Source: Diphasiastrum complanatum
Taxonomy: Eukaryota > Streptophyta > Lycopodiopsida > Lycopodiales > Lycopodiaceae
Direction of reading: 5' to 3'
Length of the DNA: 64,000 nt
Assembly: GCA_029204225.1 (NCBI GenBank)
Contig: CM055096.1
Span: 1,121,001 to 1,185,000, forward strand
A program made the translations under genes and the position numbers. Below, piece by piece: positions 1-12,600 of the stretch; within the stretch, counting starts at the first letter, position 1; every line of letters begins with the position of its first letter. The notes under the pieces were generated by a model. It was not told the DNA's origin. It made no database searches and saw nothing but the letters and a program-made list of their open reading frames with translations.

Positions 1-1529
1 ATGCCACATTTTTAGCCTATTTAGTTTACTTGAATGCTGGCTCCTACATTAATCCACAAGAAAACATGAAATCTCATCCACAACTAGGAAAGCAAGAAAA
101 CTAATCCACTCTAAATCCACAACCACACACAATATGAATGGAAGGGCATGATCATAGGGACATCAATCAAGAAAACCATCATGATCAAGGAGCTCAATGA
201 ATGCATCTAACTCATGGAGGCTCTTCTCATTTCAGCATGGAGTAGATACAATTCACAAAAAGCTCCTCTTCACAAAGAGGGAGTCCCTTAAATAAGCAAG
301 AGCGCTCCTTAGGTGGCATCCTAGTGGAATTTCCACATTTCACAAATTACAAGTGGAATAATGCTCTCCACTAGAGGTCACCATCAAAAGGTGGCTCACT
401 CTACTTTCTTTAAGAGGGGTCTACTTGCATTTATTACATTTGCCTAGAAATACTAGTTCCTACATGGTCATTCCATCTTCCGGGATTCACCATGAGGCTT
501 ACATAGTTCTTGCTTGTCATTCCTAACTAGCATTTCTCGGCTCTCACACTCGGCTCTCAGTCTTCGTTGGTCTCATCTTCTCAAAAACCTCCTCGGTCTA
601 AGGTGAGAGTTGCTCTATCCGAGTATCTTGGGGATTCATCAGAATCAGCCAACACGGACACTTTCATGATCAGTTGGTCTTGCTTACTAGCGGACTCTTA
701 CATCATCAATCTCAACTACGTAGCTTCTACGCAACCTTTTCTCTCTCATTCATCCTATTTATATAGGAACAAAGAAAAATGGTTTAAGCTTAGTCATAGT
801 TGTTTAGAAGAACTGGTTAAGCTCGTTCTAACAGCTTTTGGTTGTGCATCACTGTCATCCGTGTGACCCGTTCTCCATCTAATACATTGCTAGTGATGCT
901 TGTATTTGGGTCGTGAAGTGTGCCATTATCACAGTCATCTTTGCAGCTGCCTTGTGATCATAATGATTTCTCCATGGTGCCTTTTGGTCGTGAGCGGCTC
1001 CCTTCGGTTTGCTTCATAGGCGACCACAAGTTTCATTTTGCGGTGTCTTGGTGGCTTTTCATCATGAGCTGTGGTCTTCGCTTCTTGATCGTAAGTGTTG
1101 ACCTTTGGTTTGCTTGGCAATTGAAACCGTTTGCAGGTCGTATGTGAGGCTCCTTCAGTAGCCTTCGGTTCGGTTCTCCCTTGAATGTCGAAACTACTAT
1201 TGGAGCGCCTTCGTTGACTCGAAGTCCTTGGGCGGTGACTCGACGGTCTGCGGTTTCTATCTTTGCTTGTTGACCGCAAGTGACCACTTGCGGTTTCCTT
1301 TGGCTTCCCAAAGTTTTGTAATGGACCACAAGTTGGAATGTTGCGGTTTCGATTATTCCGTCGTCTTGCGGTTTCGGTCTTGAGGTTGTAGTTTGTGGTG
1401 TATGTTGAATATTGCAGTTTTCTGTCTGTGCAGGTTTCTCGTGTACTTGATGTTTCTTCAGCTCCCTCTCAAAGTGTGGTAGTCTTGTGATTCCTAAGCT
1501 GGCTCTCTGCCTTTCAAACAATCCTTTAT
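1..1529. other. Unassigned flank, possibly LTR or leader DNA
   Basis: No protein family is recognisable on either strand. Short open frames exist but none shows a domain. Between about 950 and 1450 the words GCGGTTTC and GACCACAAG recur at irregular spacing, which gives the stretch a degenerate-repeat look. It abuts copia fragments at 1530-2500, so it may be untranslated or LTR sequence of the same decayed element. This is inference from position only. Confidence 0.3.
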
Positions 1530-2000
1530 CTAATGTTCAACTAACTCAAATCTGAACACTGCATATGCAATGTCCGGTCTGGTGTTGTCTACCAGGTACA
1601 TTAACGAACCTATTAGCCTTTTGTAAGGCTTGTTGAGCATTGCTTTGCTCTCTTCGTCATTCTCCGGATAGTCTGCATTTGTCAACATTGTGCCTGCGAC
1701 CATCGGAGTGTTGACTCCTTTACATTCAGTCATCTGAAGGTCATCAATAATCCTTTGAGTATACTATGACTGATGTAAATACAATCTACCATTTTCAAAG
1801 TCTCGATCGATTTCCAATCCTAGGTAGCATCGTGCTTCACCCAGGTCTGAAATCTCAAAGTGTTTGGAGATATTTTGCTTCACTTGTGCAATCAGGTCAT
1901 CGCTCCTTGATAGGATGAGCGTGTCACCTATTATGATGATTTCTCCATGCACAACCAGATGCCGAAGATCTGGAAGTTCACCAGATGGATGTTCAGAAAA
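1530..2000 (-). mobile_element. Ty1/copia reverse transcriptase fragment (middle of RT)
   Basis: Reading the minus strand from about 2000 down to 1530 gives two adjacent frames typical of the copia RT. The first has a degenerate active-site region (VHGEIIII where YVDD plus hydrophobics is expected), followed by FEISDLGEARCYLGLEI. After a frame break comes MTECKGVNTPM, then RLIGSLMYLVDNTRPDIAYAV, the usual end of RT before RNase H. The catalytic Asp pair is gone and frames are broken, so it is dead. The neighbouring copia sequence at 1975-2500 lies on the other strand, so this piece has been inverted relative to it. Confidence 0.85.
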
Positions 2001-2500
2001 CATTTCTGAACAAGTAGACATCTATATCTATCAACCAGAAGGTTACATCCTTCAAGGCCAAGAACACAAGGTATGAAAACTGCATAAAGTACTTTATCCT
2101 AATGTTTATTCATCAACTCTGACTGGGCTGGAGATGTGGACACACAAAAATACACTTATGGCTATCCTTGTTTTTTATTAGAAGGACCCATTTCATGGAA
2201 TAGTCGAAAGAAGAAATGCATTTATTTGTCTTCCACAAAGTCCGAATATATTGCAACTACCTCTACAGCAAGGAGATCATCTGACTCAGAAGATTGCTCT
2301 AGGATCTAATGTTCCCTCAAATCGGACCAACTAGACTCTTTTGCGACAATCAAAGCTACATTGTTCTATCCTGCTACAAAAAGTCCATAATAATTTCATT
2401 AGTGAAGGAACTGCATGCAGTCACCCTGTTACAAACAAGAAGGCATGCTAGATAAACCGACAAACATGTAGAAAGTATGAAATGGCAGAAAACCCCACAA
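1975..2500 (+). mobile_element. Ty1/copia RT N-part fused to RNase H fragment
   Basis: On the plus strand, MDVQKTFLN and then QPEGYILQGQEHKV (in another frame) match the start of the copia RT core. At about 2111 it jumps to the RNase H start (NSDWAGDVDTQKYTYGYPC), then PISWNSRKKKC, LSSTKSEYIA and, after a frameshift, LFCDNQS. The RT middle is missing here and lies inverted just upstream at 1530-2000. Several stops and frameshifts show it is a relic. Confidence 0.8.
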
Positions 2501-2599
2501 GCAAGAGATGAACTATGACATCATGAGAAAAGGCCACAGATAATCCCAAAAAAGAAGAAGTGATAAAAACAGAGGGAACACGATTCACTAGAATGCAGA

Positions 2600-3587
2600 C
2601 AAGATGTTTTTACTTAGAACAAAAAGTTATTCTTATGACAACAAATATAATAGTAAAGGCATCAACAATGGCACATGCCATAATCCATTATCAGAACCAC
2701 TGGATGTTTCATGTGATGGGCTGCTGAGAAGAAGCTATAATTGTGTAGTGTGTTGCTGTTGTCTGTGTTATCAATATAGCATGTCAAAGCCCAAAGAAGA
2801 TAGCTCCTTCCTCATCTATGTTGCATGCATACATGGCACTCCGGGAGTAGTTGATTGAACCTTGAAAATGGCCATCACTACATCCTTGTGCTTGCTCAGT
2901 CCTCGGCTTGTAAGCACTAGATTAGTAGCGTTGCTGCTCGTTCAGAGGATCATGTCGCAAGTAGCAGGCCAGAAGAGACGAATTTATGTCACTCTTTGCT
3001 GCTTTTGTCATAACATCACCAGTATTCATGTTAAAAAGCTTTTCAAAAGTTGTCACTATGCTAGTGCGCCAACGATAGTTTTGAATTTCCTTTCTGTTGA
3101 AGAAATTCACTAATGCTCCAGCCTTTAGAATGGAACTGCCCATGTCAATCTCCATAGCTAGATGGGGTAGCATGAGCATGATCATGTGCTTGATGACATC
3201 TAAATGTTTGGATCAGCTAGAGCAACTACCATAGGTGCTCCCTTCCGACTCATGGAAAGCTCCCACAATCTTACTACCGCTATTTCACAAAGATTTTGAT
3301 CCGAACCATTGGTTACAATGGCAATGAGTTCTGTGATGCACTGTATCACCTTGCTAATTTTGATTTGATGCTTAATTTCACACCCCTAGTAGAATGAAGC
3401 CATTTTATCACTCAATTGCACACCCCTCCCGCAATCAAAGCACCTGCCAAGGTCCACATAAGCGTCTGCATGTTCTTGCTCGACTGCCTCTTCCACGTCA
3501 AGCCTCACCACTTCTTCTTCATCCTTCTTAGCTTCTATTCCCAGTTCCAAGAAAAGGCCAAGTTTCGACTGAACCTCAACAGAGCCC

Positions 3588-3590
<3 letters not shown>
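2600..3590 (-). other. Unidentified stretch with coding-like patches
   Basis: The minus strand has consecutive open patches: an acidic segment at about 3380-3590 ending RCFDCGRGVQLSDK, then a leucine-rich segment near 3230-3340 (ITELIAIVTNGSDQNLCEIA), then a frame at 2922-3185. In-frame stops separate them. The middle patch vaguely resembles an ARM-type helical repeat, but I cannot name a family. It may be a decayed gene, exons with unplaced introns, or chance. Confidence 0.2.
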
Positions 3591-3592
<2 letters not shown>

Positions 3593-3637
<45 letters not shown>

Positions 3638-3650
3638 CCCCCCCCCCCCC
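3593..3650. repeat. (CT)n microsatellite followed by poly(C)
   Basis: About 40 bases of CT repeat run directly into about 15 cytosines. No LINE terminus is visible at either edge. Confidence 0.95.
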
Positions 3651-3659
3651 ATCGGACAG

Positions 3660-4789
3660 TGAAAGAATAGCAACAGCCTGAACGAATAGGAGCAGCAGGC
3701 TTGAATGAATAGCACCATCTCAAACTTGTACTGCTGCATGCGAGGTATGTTGTATTCGCGATAGAAGCCCAGAGATCTGGTCTTGAGATCCAACCTGGTT
3801 TCCCGTTCATCGATTTGTGCGTAAGTTCGCAAATTTTCAGTATCTTTCCGTTGAAGACCTGCAAATTTTGAACGGATTGGATTGACGGCGGTCCTTTGCA
3901 ACCTGCTTCTACAAGAGCAGACAAACAGACGCAGCAAGAAGAGCAGCAGCAGAGACAGCAGAGGAAGCACGTTTCTATTCTGGTTACATCCGGTTTTGCG
4001 ACTTCTAGGGTTTGTTTCATTCGTTTTCGTTTCCAAGCACTGCTTCTTGTGGTCGCATCTGCGTAACGTGTATTTGATAGAGCCACCAAATGATGGATTG
4101 ACAAGAGCGATAGGATCAACGATGAACCTGCGCTACAATACCAGTATTTTCAGCCTGTCCAGTTGAGAAGGAAGCACGTTTGACACAAAGATAGCAAGAT
4201 ACAGCCACAGGGAAGACCAACGCCCCATCTACGACCTGATCAAAGCTGGTTTGTTCTCCTGGACTTGCAAGCTACTGCTCTCTACAATTGATTGAGTTGC
4301 TCAGGAACGTCCCCCAGCTGCTATGCAAACTAAGACACTGCATGTCCATAACAAACACAGCCCTCCTTCATCAGATCTTTGCATGCATGTGGACACAATC
4401 GATCTTCCTTTGGTGTCAGCTACGTTAGTTTTTCGTCAGCGGCAGCAGTGATTTCAATTAGATTTGAGTCCTTTCATATTGTGTTCGAATTAAGATTGAC
4501 CCGTCATCATTAGCTAAATAATACAAATATTTAAATCACTTTTTTGAAAAAAAAGTAAAACCTGCATCATTTAGAAGAAAAGAGTAGACGTATCTGCAGT
4601 AGCTAGATTGCTAAATTGGTGACAATATAAAGTGGATTGGCAAGTGAACCATGAGCAGATTTTCAACAGGCTTTTTTCTTCTCAGCACTTTTAATTTTTG
4701 AATATAACGAAATCAACTCTGGGAGACTTTGACAAACGATATCTTTGGAGATTTTGAAGATATTATAAGACAAATTATTCTTATTTTCA
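3660..4789. other. No recognisable feature
   Basis: Neither strand shows a domain, repeat or RNA gene that I can support. AT content rises after about 4480. Confidence 0.5.
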
Positions 4790-7700
4790 ATGGATGATTG
4801 CAATGCGGGCGTTCACAATATGGATCAAAATGCAATTCAACCCAAAATGAGTGCAAATCAACACAAAAAGAGACCTGCTTCACCATCTCTTCCATCCCCA
4901 CCCCTCTCTAATCGTCCTCACCACGAATCACCCTTTGTTGCATCTCTTCCTTCGCCTGCACCGTATCGTCCCCCACATATTCGTTCTTCTGTTTCTTGTT
5001 CTCCTTCGTCATCCTCGCAGAATCCTTACCTCCACCCTCCCGTGTACCTTGTCCAGGATGCGGACGTTTATATATGCAGGGCGCTGGCCTTTCCAGACAT
5101 CAAAATGCTTGTACTGCCTTCCAACAACGAGTTTCCCTTTTAGAATCTTCCCAAACACCACATCCTGCTCCACTTTCTCCTCCCGACTCAAGCTGGGCTT
5201 GGGCTCGCAATCTTGATATTTTGGGCTCCTTTTATCTTGGTTTTCCTCGACCACACCTTTATGCCCGCATTTTTAAGGCCCTTCGCCTTGACGTTCAAAG
5301 AGCTCTTCGACTACCTTTGACCCATTTAGCTACCAACCCTTCTGATATCGCGGCTTGGCATAGTTTTTTGCTTTTTTTCCTTTGGTATTTGCCTCTTCCT
5401 CCAAGAGGTGGTGAAGCAGGTCATCAGGAAACACGTAACAAAATTCGGCGTTTCATGTCAGGTGATTGAAAAAATCTGCAAGAGGAACTTTTTGTTCGTT
5501 GCAATGCACTTGCAGCAAAACGAGAGTTTAATTCAGGCTCTAACTTGGGTTCCATTCCTATTCATAGTCGTCTACGTCGTTGTATTTTGCTTGGACAAGC
5601 TGGTGAATTTTCCCGGGCTGCACATGCTCGTGCTCCATCAATTTCGGTAGCACCTTCTTCTACAACTATTCAGGCATTGGAACAACTTCATCCCCATGCA
5701 AGTGATACTCTTCCTTTATTTGTGGAAGACTTTCAGCCTGACTCCGATCTTCAACTTGCAGAAGCTCATTTTATGAAAGCTTTTCTGCGTATTCTCGCCT
5801 CTCAGCCGGTGGACCTTCAGGAGTGGTTTTTGAACATCTACGTGATTGTTTTTTACCAAGAGATTCTGCTAGTGGCTTTGATCTTCTCTTCAAGGTGTGC
5901 TCTTTCATTGCATCTGGGCAAATCCCACCTTCAGTTGCTCGTTTTTGAGGTGCTGCTCGTCTTTTAGAATTGGATAAAGCTTCTGGTGGTGTGCGTCCAA
6001 TTGCAGTGGGGAAATGCTTATACAGGTTGGTGGCAAGGGCACTCTGTTTTCAGTTTCGAGAAGCATTTCATGCTCATCTTTTTCCATTTCAATTTGGGTG
6101 TGCTACTCCTGGCGGTTGTGAGACAATCGTTCATGCTTTACGCGCTATTTTGGATATTCATCCTGACTGGGTAGTATTGCAAATTGATGTTGCTAATGCT
6201 TTTAACTCAGTTTCTTGGACGACTATCTTTCAAGAACTTTGTGGTTCTCAAGATACACTTGCCATGCTCATTCTTTTGTGCGGAGCTTCTATTCAAAAAG
6301 TTCTCCCTTATACTTTAGTCATGCTTCTCGTGTTGGTGATGTTACCATCATTTCTTCTGCTGAAGGAACTCGTCAAGGAGATCCTTTGGGTGGTCCTCTC
6401 TTTGCTTTGGCACATTATCACGCATTGCGTGCTACAACTTTAGCTTTTCAATCCTGTCTGTTCCTCTCTATTGCGGATGATACTCATATTGTGGGACCTG
6501 CAAGTGAAGTTGTCCTTGCTTTTTTGCATTTCTTAGTTCAACTTTCTTCTATTGGGCTTACAGTGAACAAGGATAAGTGCGTTGCTTAGTGCCCAAAAGG
6601 CCTTCCAACAGATATCTCCTTACCTAAAGGTTTTTTTACTCCTCAGCTTGGGATTAAGGCTTTGGGTGTTCCCATTGGTTCTTCTAGATATGTCAATTCA
6701 TTTATGCGGGAAGCTCTGGATGGATTTGCTCGACATTCTGATTTGTTGCCAAAGCTTGGAAATTCTCAGGTTGCAATTGGAATTCTCACTCAGTGCTTTG
6801 CTCAACGTCCTACCTATCTTTTACGTTGCGTATCTCCTTCACCTGATATAATATCCTTACTTCAGGATTTTTATGATACTTTATTGGGGGTATTTGGTCG
6901 TCTTTTGGGGCCAGGAACCTTTGACACTTGTGAAGGTCAATTTTCTAAGCGGCAAATTTCCCTTCCTGCTTCCTCTGGTGGTGTTCGCCTTGTATCTACT
7001 GCTTGCATTGCACCATCTGCTTTTTTCGGAAGTTGGGCTCTTGTTGCCTCTGCACTAGTCTCCAGGTTTCAGCAGGGTAACCAACCTCTTCTTCTTGATA
7101 CGGTAGCTCATGTGGAGACTGACAATTTTGCTTTTCAACAAGCTCTACGCACTGCTCGAGATTTACTTCCACCACTTGCACAGCCTTTTGTGCCTCCCTT
7201 TGACAATCTTTGGGTACTCATCTTATGTGTTGTCCATCAGGTGGAGAACGTATTGTTTCACATGATTCCATTCGTGATGCCTTGGCTGCTATTGCTTATG
7301 ATAGTGGCTTTCATGTTGTTCGAGAACAGACACATTTCACCAGGGCCTTCATCGCAATCTTCCCGACGATGAATTGACCTTCTTCTCTCGCGTGATGAAA
7401 TTCGTACTCTGGGAGATGTTGTAATTGCTGATCCCACTCGTCAGGACCTTCTTCGTCATTCTTCCACCACGCAAGGGGCCGCTGCATCTCAAGCAGCTCA
7501 AGAAAAGGAACGAGATTATAATGATCGTGCACCCGGTGAAAATTTCATCTCCTTTGCCTTGGAAACTTATGGTTGTCTTCATAAGAAATTTAATGATTCT
7601 TTATCTTTATGTGCGGAGCTTATGGTGAAACGCCAAGGACAAAGCATTACCTTACCTTCCGTCATTATTCCTTTCTACCGCCAACGTATTTCTATAGCAT

Positions 7701-7850
7701 TACAACGTTCACAGGCGATTTCAATTCTTAGACGAGCTTAGTTTGCAGGAGCGGCTGCTTCAAAGCTTCCTGCATTACCTATTACTGGATCTATTTTAGT
7801 TAGTGATTTACATCAAGCAGTTGGTTTTGAGTAATTAGTTTAATATTTAA
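4790..7850 (+). mobile_element. Decayed non-LTR retroelement with zinc finger, RT and possible restriction-like endonuclease (R2-like layout)
   Basis: A proline/serine-rich start (from 4790) leads to a zinc-finger motif at 5050-5112 with spacing C-X2-C-X12-H-X3-C. RT follows in shifted frames: SGGVRPIAVGKCLYRL near 5980, LQIDVANAFNSVSW near 6180, GTRQGDPLGGPLFALAH near 6370 and the active-site box SIADDTHIVG near 6465. LGVPIGSSRYVNSF (near 6660) and further conserved text run to about 7200. The C-terminal part has GDVVIADPTRQDLL near 7415, ALETYGCLH near 7557 and FYRQRISIALQR near 7675. N-terminal finger, RT and a C-terminal D-V-V-I-A-D-P segment recall elements with a PD-(D/E)XK-type endonuclease; assigning that fold is inference. 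At least four frameshifts and a stop at 6588 break it, although the RT box keeps both Asp residues. It is distinct from the other LINEs in the window. Confidence 0.8.
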
Positions 7851-9588
7851 TTTTTGACTTACATCGGGTAGTTGGTTTTAAGGAATTAGCTTACTATTCT
7901 AATTTTAACTTAGCTTTTAGGTAGCTTAATTCGTTTCTGCCGTTCTACGGTATTTTATTTTAAATACTTAATTTTCTTGTTTGATCATGGGTTTTCCCAT
8001 CATTTTTAATAAAATCAGGGATAATTATTGCCTATGTTGCTCTTCTCAATTGCATGCGCTCTCAATCAGTATGTGGCATACTCATCTTGCCGCCACTCAT
8101 CTTGCATGTGGCATGATAGCTGCTGTGCTGAGGAAATTTGAGCCGTAATACATCACTAACATGCAAAAGTTTCATTCATGAACACATTGTATAAGGCAAG
8201 GCCAAAAAGCAAACTTTTCATCCATGCAAGCTATTTGAGCCCTCCACCAAGGTCCAGACCTTAAGTTTTAGAATTATCACACTTTAGCCTTTAATGTTAA
8301 CTTTCTTCCAAACTCAACTCCATTGACTGACATTAACACACAGTATTGCCTTTGCAAGTCAAGGCCAAAAATTAAAAAAAAAAACAAGATCTTGATTCAA
8401 AATGATTACAAAAATTAGTTTGACACTCAAACTCACCATGTAATTGCATGTCTACTTTAAGCATACGATCCAAACTCAGTATGTAATGACACTTGAACTT
8501 TAAGCAAATGATCTAAGTAACTTACTATTTTGACACAGCTAGCTAAAGGGGAGACGTAATGTAAGTATACATAGATATGATATGTGGGTGCAAGGTGTTG
8601 GAGTTGCCCTTCCTTTAGACCCTCTCATTTTGTGCACGTGTCATCAAATGGATGGTTTGCCTTTTTTTTTGCTATTAATTAAGTTATAACTTGGCCAGCC
8701 CTTCTGCTTCATACCATGATGTCACCTTCAGAACCTGCCGGCGAAGTCGACAGAATATTCCCACTTAACGACGATTGCTTACGCGTTCGAACGTTAGGCC
8801 ACAGGCTGTGATCGCCGTCAGTTAGGGCAAAACAAAAGACTGCTGGTATCATATATGTCTTTCGTTTTCTTCTTCTCGTGAATCGCTGATGCTGCTGCTG
8901 CTTGTTGCTGCTATGGGAAGAGGCACCATACATTGTCTTTTTGTGGGTTTTGCTTTCATTGTCTACGATCCGACGAGGAGGAGCTAAGCATCTCTTGTTG
9001 CTTCCGCTTTTTATTTTTATCCCAAACATTTTTTGCAGGTTTGTAGCAGATTTTTAATATCATTTCTAGTTTTACCGATTGTGTCAATTGTATATGGACT
9101 TGACCTGCTCTTGGATTTGATGCTGCTTCTAATATTGTGGATTTGATTTTGCAAATCGACTCCAGTGAGTGAAACAGGCGGCTTCAGAAGTTTTAAGAAA
9201 TGTTTGCTTCATGTCAATGGTAATTGGTGCCTTGAAATCATAATAGGCAGAGGTGTGTCATATTGGACAAGACGTGGTGAAGGCTTGACGTTTCAGCTAA
9301 TCTCGCTGTGCTCAGAGATCTTTGGACTTCAGTGAATGAAACAGGCGACATCAGAAGATTAAGAAATATTTGTTTTATGATTGAGTTTGAGGCAATGGGA
9401 TTCGATTCAATTTTTAATGACGAATCAGCTTGGTTATTCAGTTGGGAAAGATTTAGCTGCTATGTGACGTAAGGTCAAGGTGACAATGCATGCCTGCAAG
9501 CCTCAAAATTCTGTATTATGTAAAAGGAAAAGGATAGTGATTTTCAAGTGGAAGAAAAAGGCTGCATATATGATACCGGGCAATTAAA
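7851..9588. other. Region upstream of the ABC1 kinase gene
   Basis: No protein domain is recognised. The stretch to about 8030, which holds an AATAAAATC motif, is probably the 3' untranslated tail of the retroelement ending at 7850. Between 8700 and 9040 there is a pyrimidine- and GCT-rich block ending TTTTTGCAG, which could be an untranslated leader exon or promoter-proximal DNA of the kinase gene. I cannot place a TATA box or transcription start with confidence. Confidence 0.3.
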
Positions 9589-9659
9589 ATGGCCTGTGCT
9601 CTGTTCCTGATTTCTGCCAGGAAAGGATTACAGCATCAGAGAAGGGATTGTGTATTGAC
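9589..9659 (+). CDS. ABC1K: ABC1 kinase exon 1 (start and presequence)
   Basis: ATG at 9589 opens 23 codons plus two bases, ending at a strong donor (GAC then GTAAGTG). The next exon begins after GTGCAG at 10108 and needs exactly one base to complete a codon, so the phase fits. The encoded peptide begins MACALFLISARK and lacks acidic residues over its first half, as expected of a mitochondrial leader. The alternative is an initiator ATG at 10365 inside exon 2, which would discard the leader. The first exon is inferred from phase and signal type, not homology. Confidence 0.55.
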
Positions 9660-12600
9660 GTAAGTGTTACTTCTAGTTGTTTCTAATTTATTAGAATGGC
9701 TAAAAAAAAAGTGTTCTGGACTATGGATGGGCTTGGTCAGAAACGCATAAAGTGAACCAGATGCATTTGATTTGAAGTTCAAGATATTTATGTGTTGTGA
9801 AATGTATGATTTAGTGACCTTTCCACTGAGATAAAAGGCAATACATTTATGGTGAGGCCATTAAGCCAGGCCATATCTAAACAGCCATTGAACCCAGTGG
9901 AAAAAGCATTGAAAATCCATACTCTGTCGTCGTAACAGGTTCGCAAAGCATTCCACTATATGGCTGAATTTGCAATGTCCCACACCCTTTGATTTTTAAG
10001 AGGTTGTAATATCCTCCAACTTGTTTACGGACCTTTTGTGGTTCTGCGTTTAAAAATTGAAAAAGATCTCCTTGTGAGAGACTAACACATCGCCTGATTG
10101 AAGTGCAGATGCCCCGTATTTTCAACACTTACACAGCCAAGAGGTAGTTCTAGTTTCTCTCGACTAAGTTTTACAAAGGAAACAGGAAGCTGTCTTACTA
10201 AGCATATCTTTCGAGGTTTTTTCAGTCAGCTGAGGAAGAACTATCTGGAAACGAACTGCGTTTCAAACAGGACACACCCAAAGATTGAAGCTTTCAGGTC
10301 AAGGTCCTCAAAATGTTTGAGGAAGTCTTGGCCAATTGGCGCGCTAGACAGGGGAAATCATCTGATGTTTGAAATTAGACATGCGCTTGAAATTACCGGA
10401 AGATCTGTTGCGAGTATCCGAGCAGATGCAGCTGTCCGTGGGTATGTGAGATGGAAGAACTGGTCTGGAATAAGTTGCTTTAGAGGGCATGGCTTGCCCC
10501 CGGTGGGAAGGATTGTGAGCGCCATGAGCCTGGCGTGTGCTCGATTTCATGTTGTTCCACGCATTTTGGCGGTTATTGTGAGCAAAGCAGCCTGGGATCA
10601 TAGATTCACAGTAGAAGCCGAGCCGCTTCACATGATTGGACCATTGTCCAGTAATGTTGAATACCAACCAATTTTTCTAATCTTCTTGCTGTCGTCACTA
10701 CTAGAAGCCTTTGCATTGCTGATTCGGGCGGTTTATCTTGCAACTTTGTTTGCTCCTGCTATAATCACTGCTCCATTTGCAGATTCCTTTGAAGGGGCAT
10801 ATCGTCACATTTGGCTTAAACTTGTTCACCACTCACTTGAGCATGCAGGAGCTGCTTTCATAAAATGGGGCCAGTGGGCGGCAACTCGTCCTGACCTTTT
10901 CTCCAGCGACCTTTGCCAAGAACTCTCGAAGTTACATACTAAAGCACCGGCACATAGATTTTCAGAGACACGCCAGATAGTAGAAGGCGCGTTTGGTCGT
11001 AACATCAACGATATTTTTGAGAACTTTGAAGAGGAGCCAGTTGCTTCTGGAAGCATTGCTCAAGTGCATCGTGCAGTTTTGAAGCTTCAATATCCTGGTC
11101 AAAAATTGAAACAGACAATGGTTGCAGTGAAGGTCAGACATCCTGGTGTAAGCATTGTAATTAGGCGAGATTTTGTCCTTATGAATGGGATAGCAAAACT
11201 GTCCAGTCTACTGCCAGGATTAAGATGGCTGAGATTAGACGAGAGTGTGCAACAGTTTGCAGTTTTTATGATGACACAGGTTGATCTTGCTCGGGAAGCT
11301 GCTCACCTTAGCAGATTTATTTATAACTTCCGCAGCTGTAAGGATGTCTCATTTCCAAAGCCACTTTATCCACTAGTTCATCCTGCAGTTTTGGTGGAGA
11401 CTTATGAGCAAGGAGAAAGTGTAGCTCATTTTGTGGACCGTCCAGGAAAAACACATATCAACAGTGCACTTGCAAAGATTGGTACACACACATTATTGAA
11501 GATGATGCTGGTAAGCAACCTCTTGTGCAAATAATCATTGATTCTTGGCATTACATGGTGTAGTAAAGCTTATGTGAACCCTTACATTGTATCTGTAAGG
11601 GGAGCCGAGCCACCAGTAAACGTCAGTGTAGTAGATTTGTCGGTAACTTGGAAGCTGTTAAATTCTTTTGCTTACTTATGCCAAATCATCTATACCTCAT
11701 CTTTAAATTTACATGAATGATGGCAACTTGATTTTCCAGATCTTTACAGGCCAGTTTAAAATTGAAACTTCATGAAATCTTTTGCCTACTTATGAGGAAA
11801 GCTAGCGTAAGATATGGTTTATACTGCATCATAGAACTTCCATGGATGTTGGCAACTTGATTTTCCAGATCTTTACGCACCAGTCTGAAAATGAAGCTTC
11901 ATAAAGAACTCGTATAATCTCACTAACGAGTCCAGAATGAGTGCAAAAGTTGGGAGCCTAATCAGATCCAAAACATCATTTTGACTTTAAAAAAGGGGGT
12001 GTGAAACCTAGGGATATCGAAGTTAAGCCTTTTGCACTAGTTCTTATCGCTCAATAGGATTTGAGAAACTTTTAAAGGATGGGTGATGGTCCTAATCTCA
12101 AAGATCACTTATCTTTTTGTCCCAAAGAGGGGTTGCAAACCATATATGGTCCAAAAAGTTTCCAGATCCATTCTAGTTAGGTGGGCACTAGCTTTAAATG
12201 TTCTGAGACATCTGCTTATTTCCCAGAAAGGAGGTTGCTACCTGCTTGCCCTCAATTGGGTCTTCGAATTGCAATTGTTCTGGACACTTTGGGTTTTTTC
12301 TTTGGCTTTTTGCATTTTTGTGGATCACGATCCGCTGCAAAAATGTTCCCGAATGTGCATTCCGGAACGTCAACGATCCGCGACCCGGATCGCAAATTTT
12401 ATTTTGTTTTTGATTTTTTAATTATTTTTTGTGGAAAAAAGACTAATGGCCAAATTCTTTTCCTCGATAGTTCAATACTAGCTAAACCCTAATTGGATGG
12501 TGGACATGATGGAATGATTATAATCCAAGATTGGAGTTGAAACAACAATAGACTCTGTTACATATGGCATATGAAAGAAGATTAGAGACTCCCGACACAG

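Noticed and set aside
8709-9029. Minus-strand 106-residue frame
   Set aside because: No family match, basic low-complexity composition, and it overlaps the likely leader region of the plus-strand kinase gene.
12340-12400. Palindromic GGAACG/GATCCG words resembling the ends of the 16.6-kb inverted-repeat element
   Set aside because: Only short words match; there are no paired termini and no target duplication.
12083-12492. Overlapping 100-residue frames in the kinase intron
   Set aside because: They lie inside a spliced intron, have no domain and show hydrophobic, AT-driven composition.
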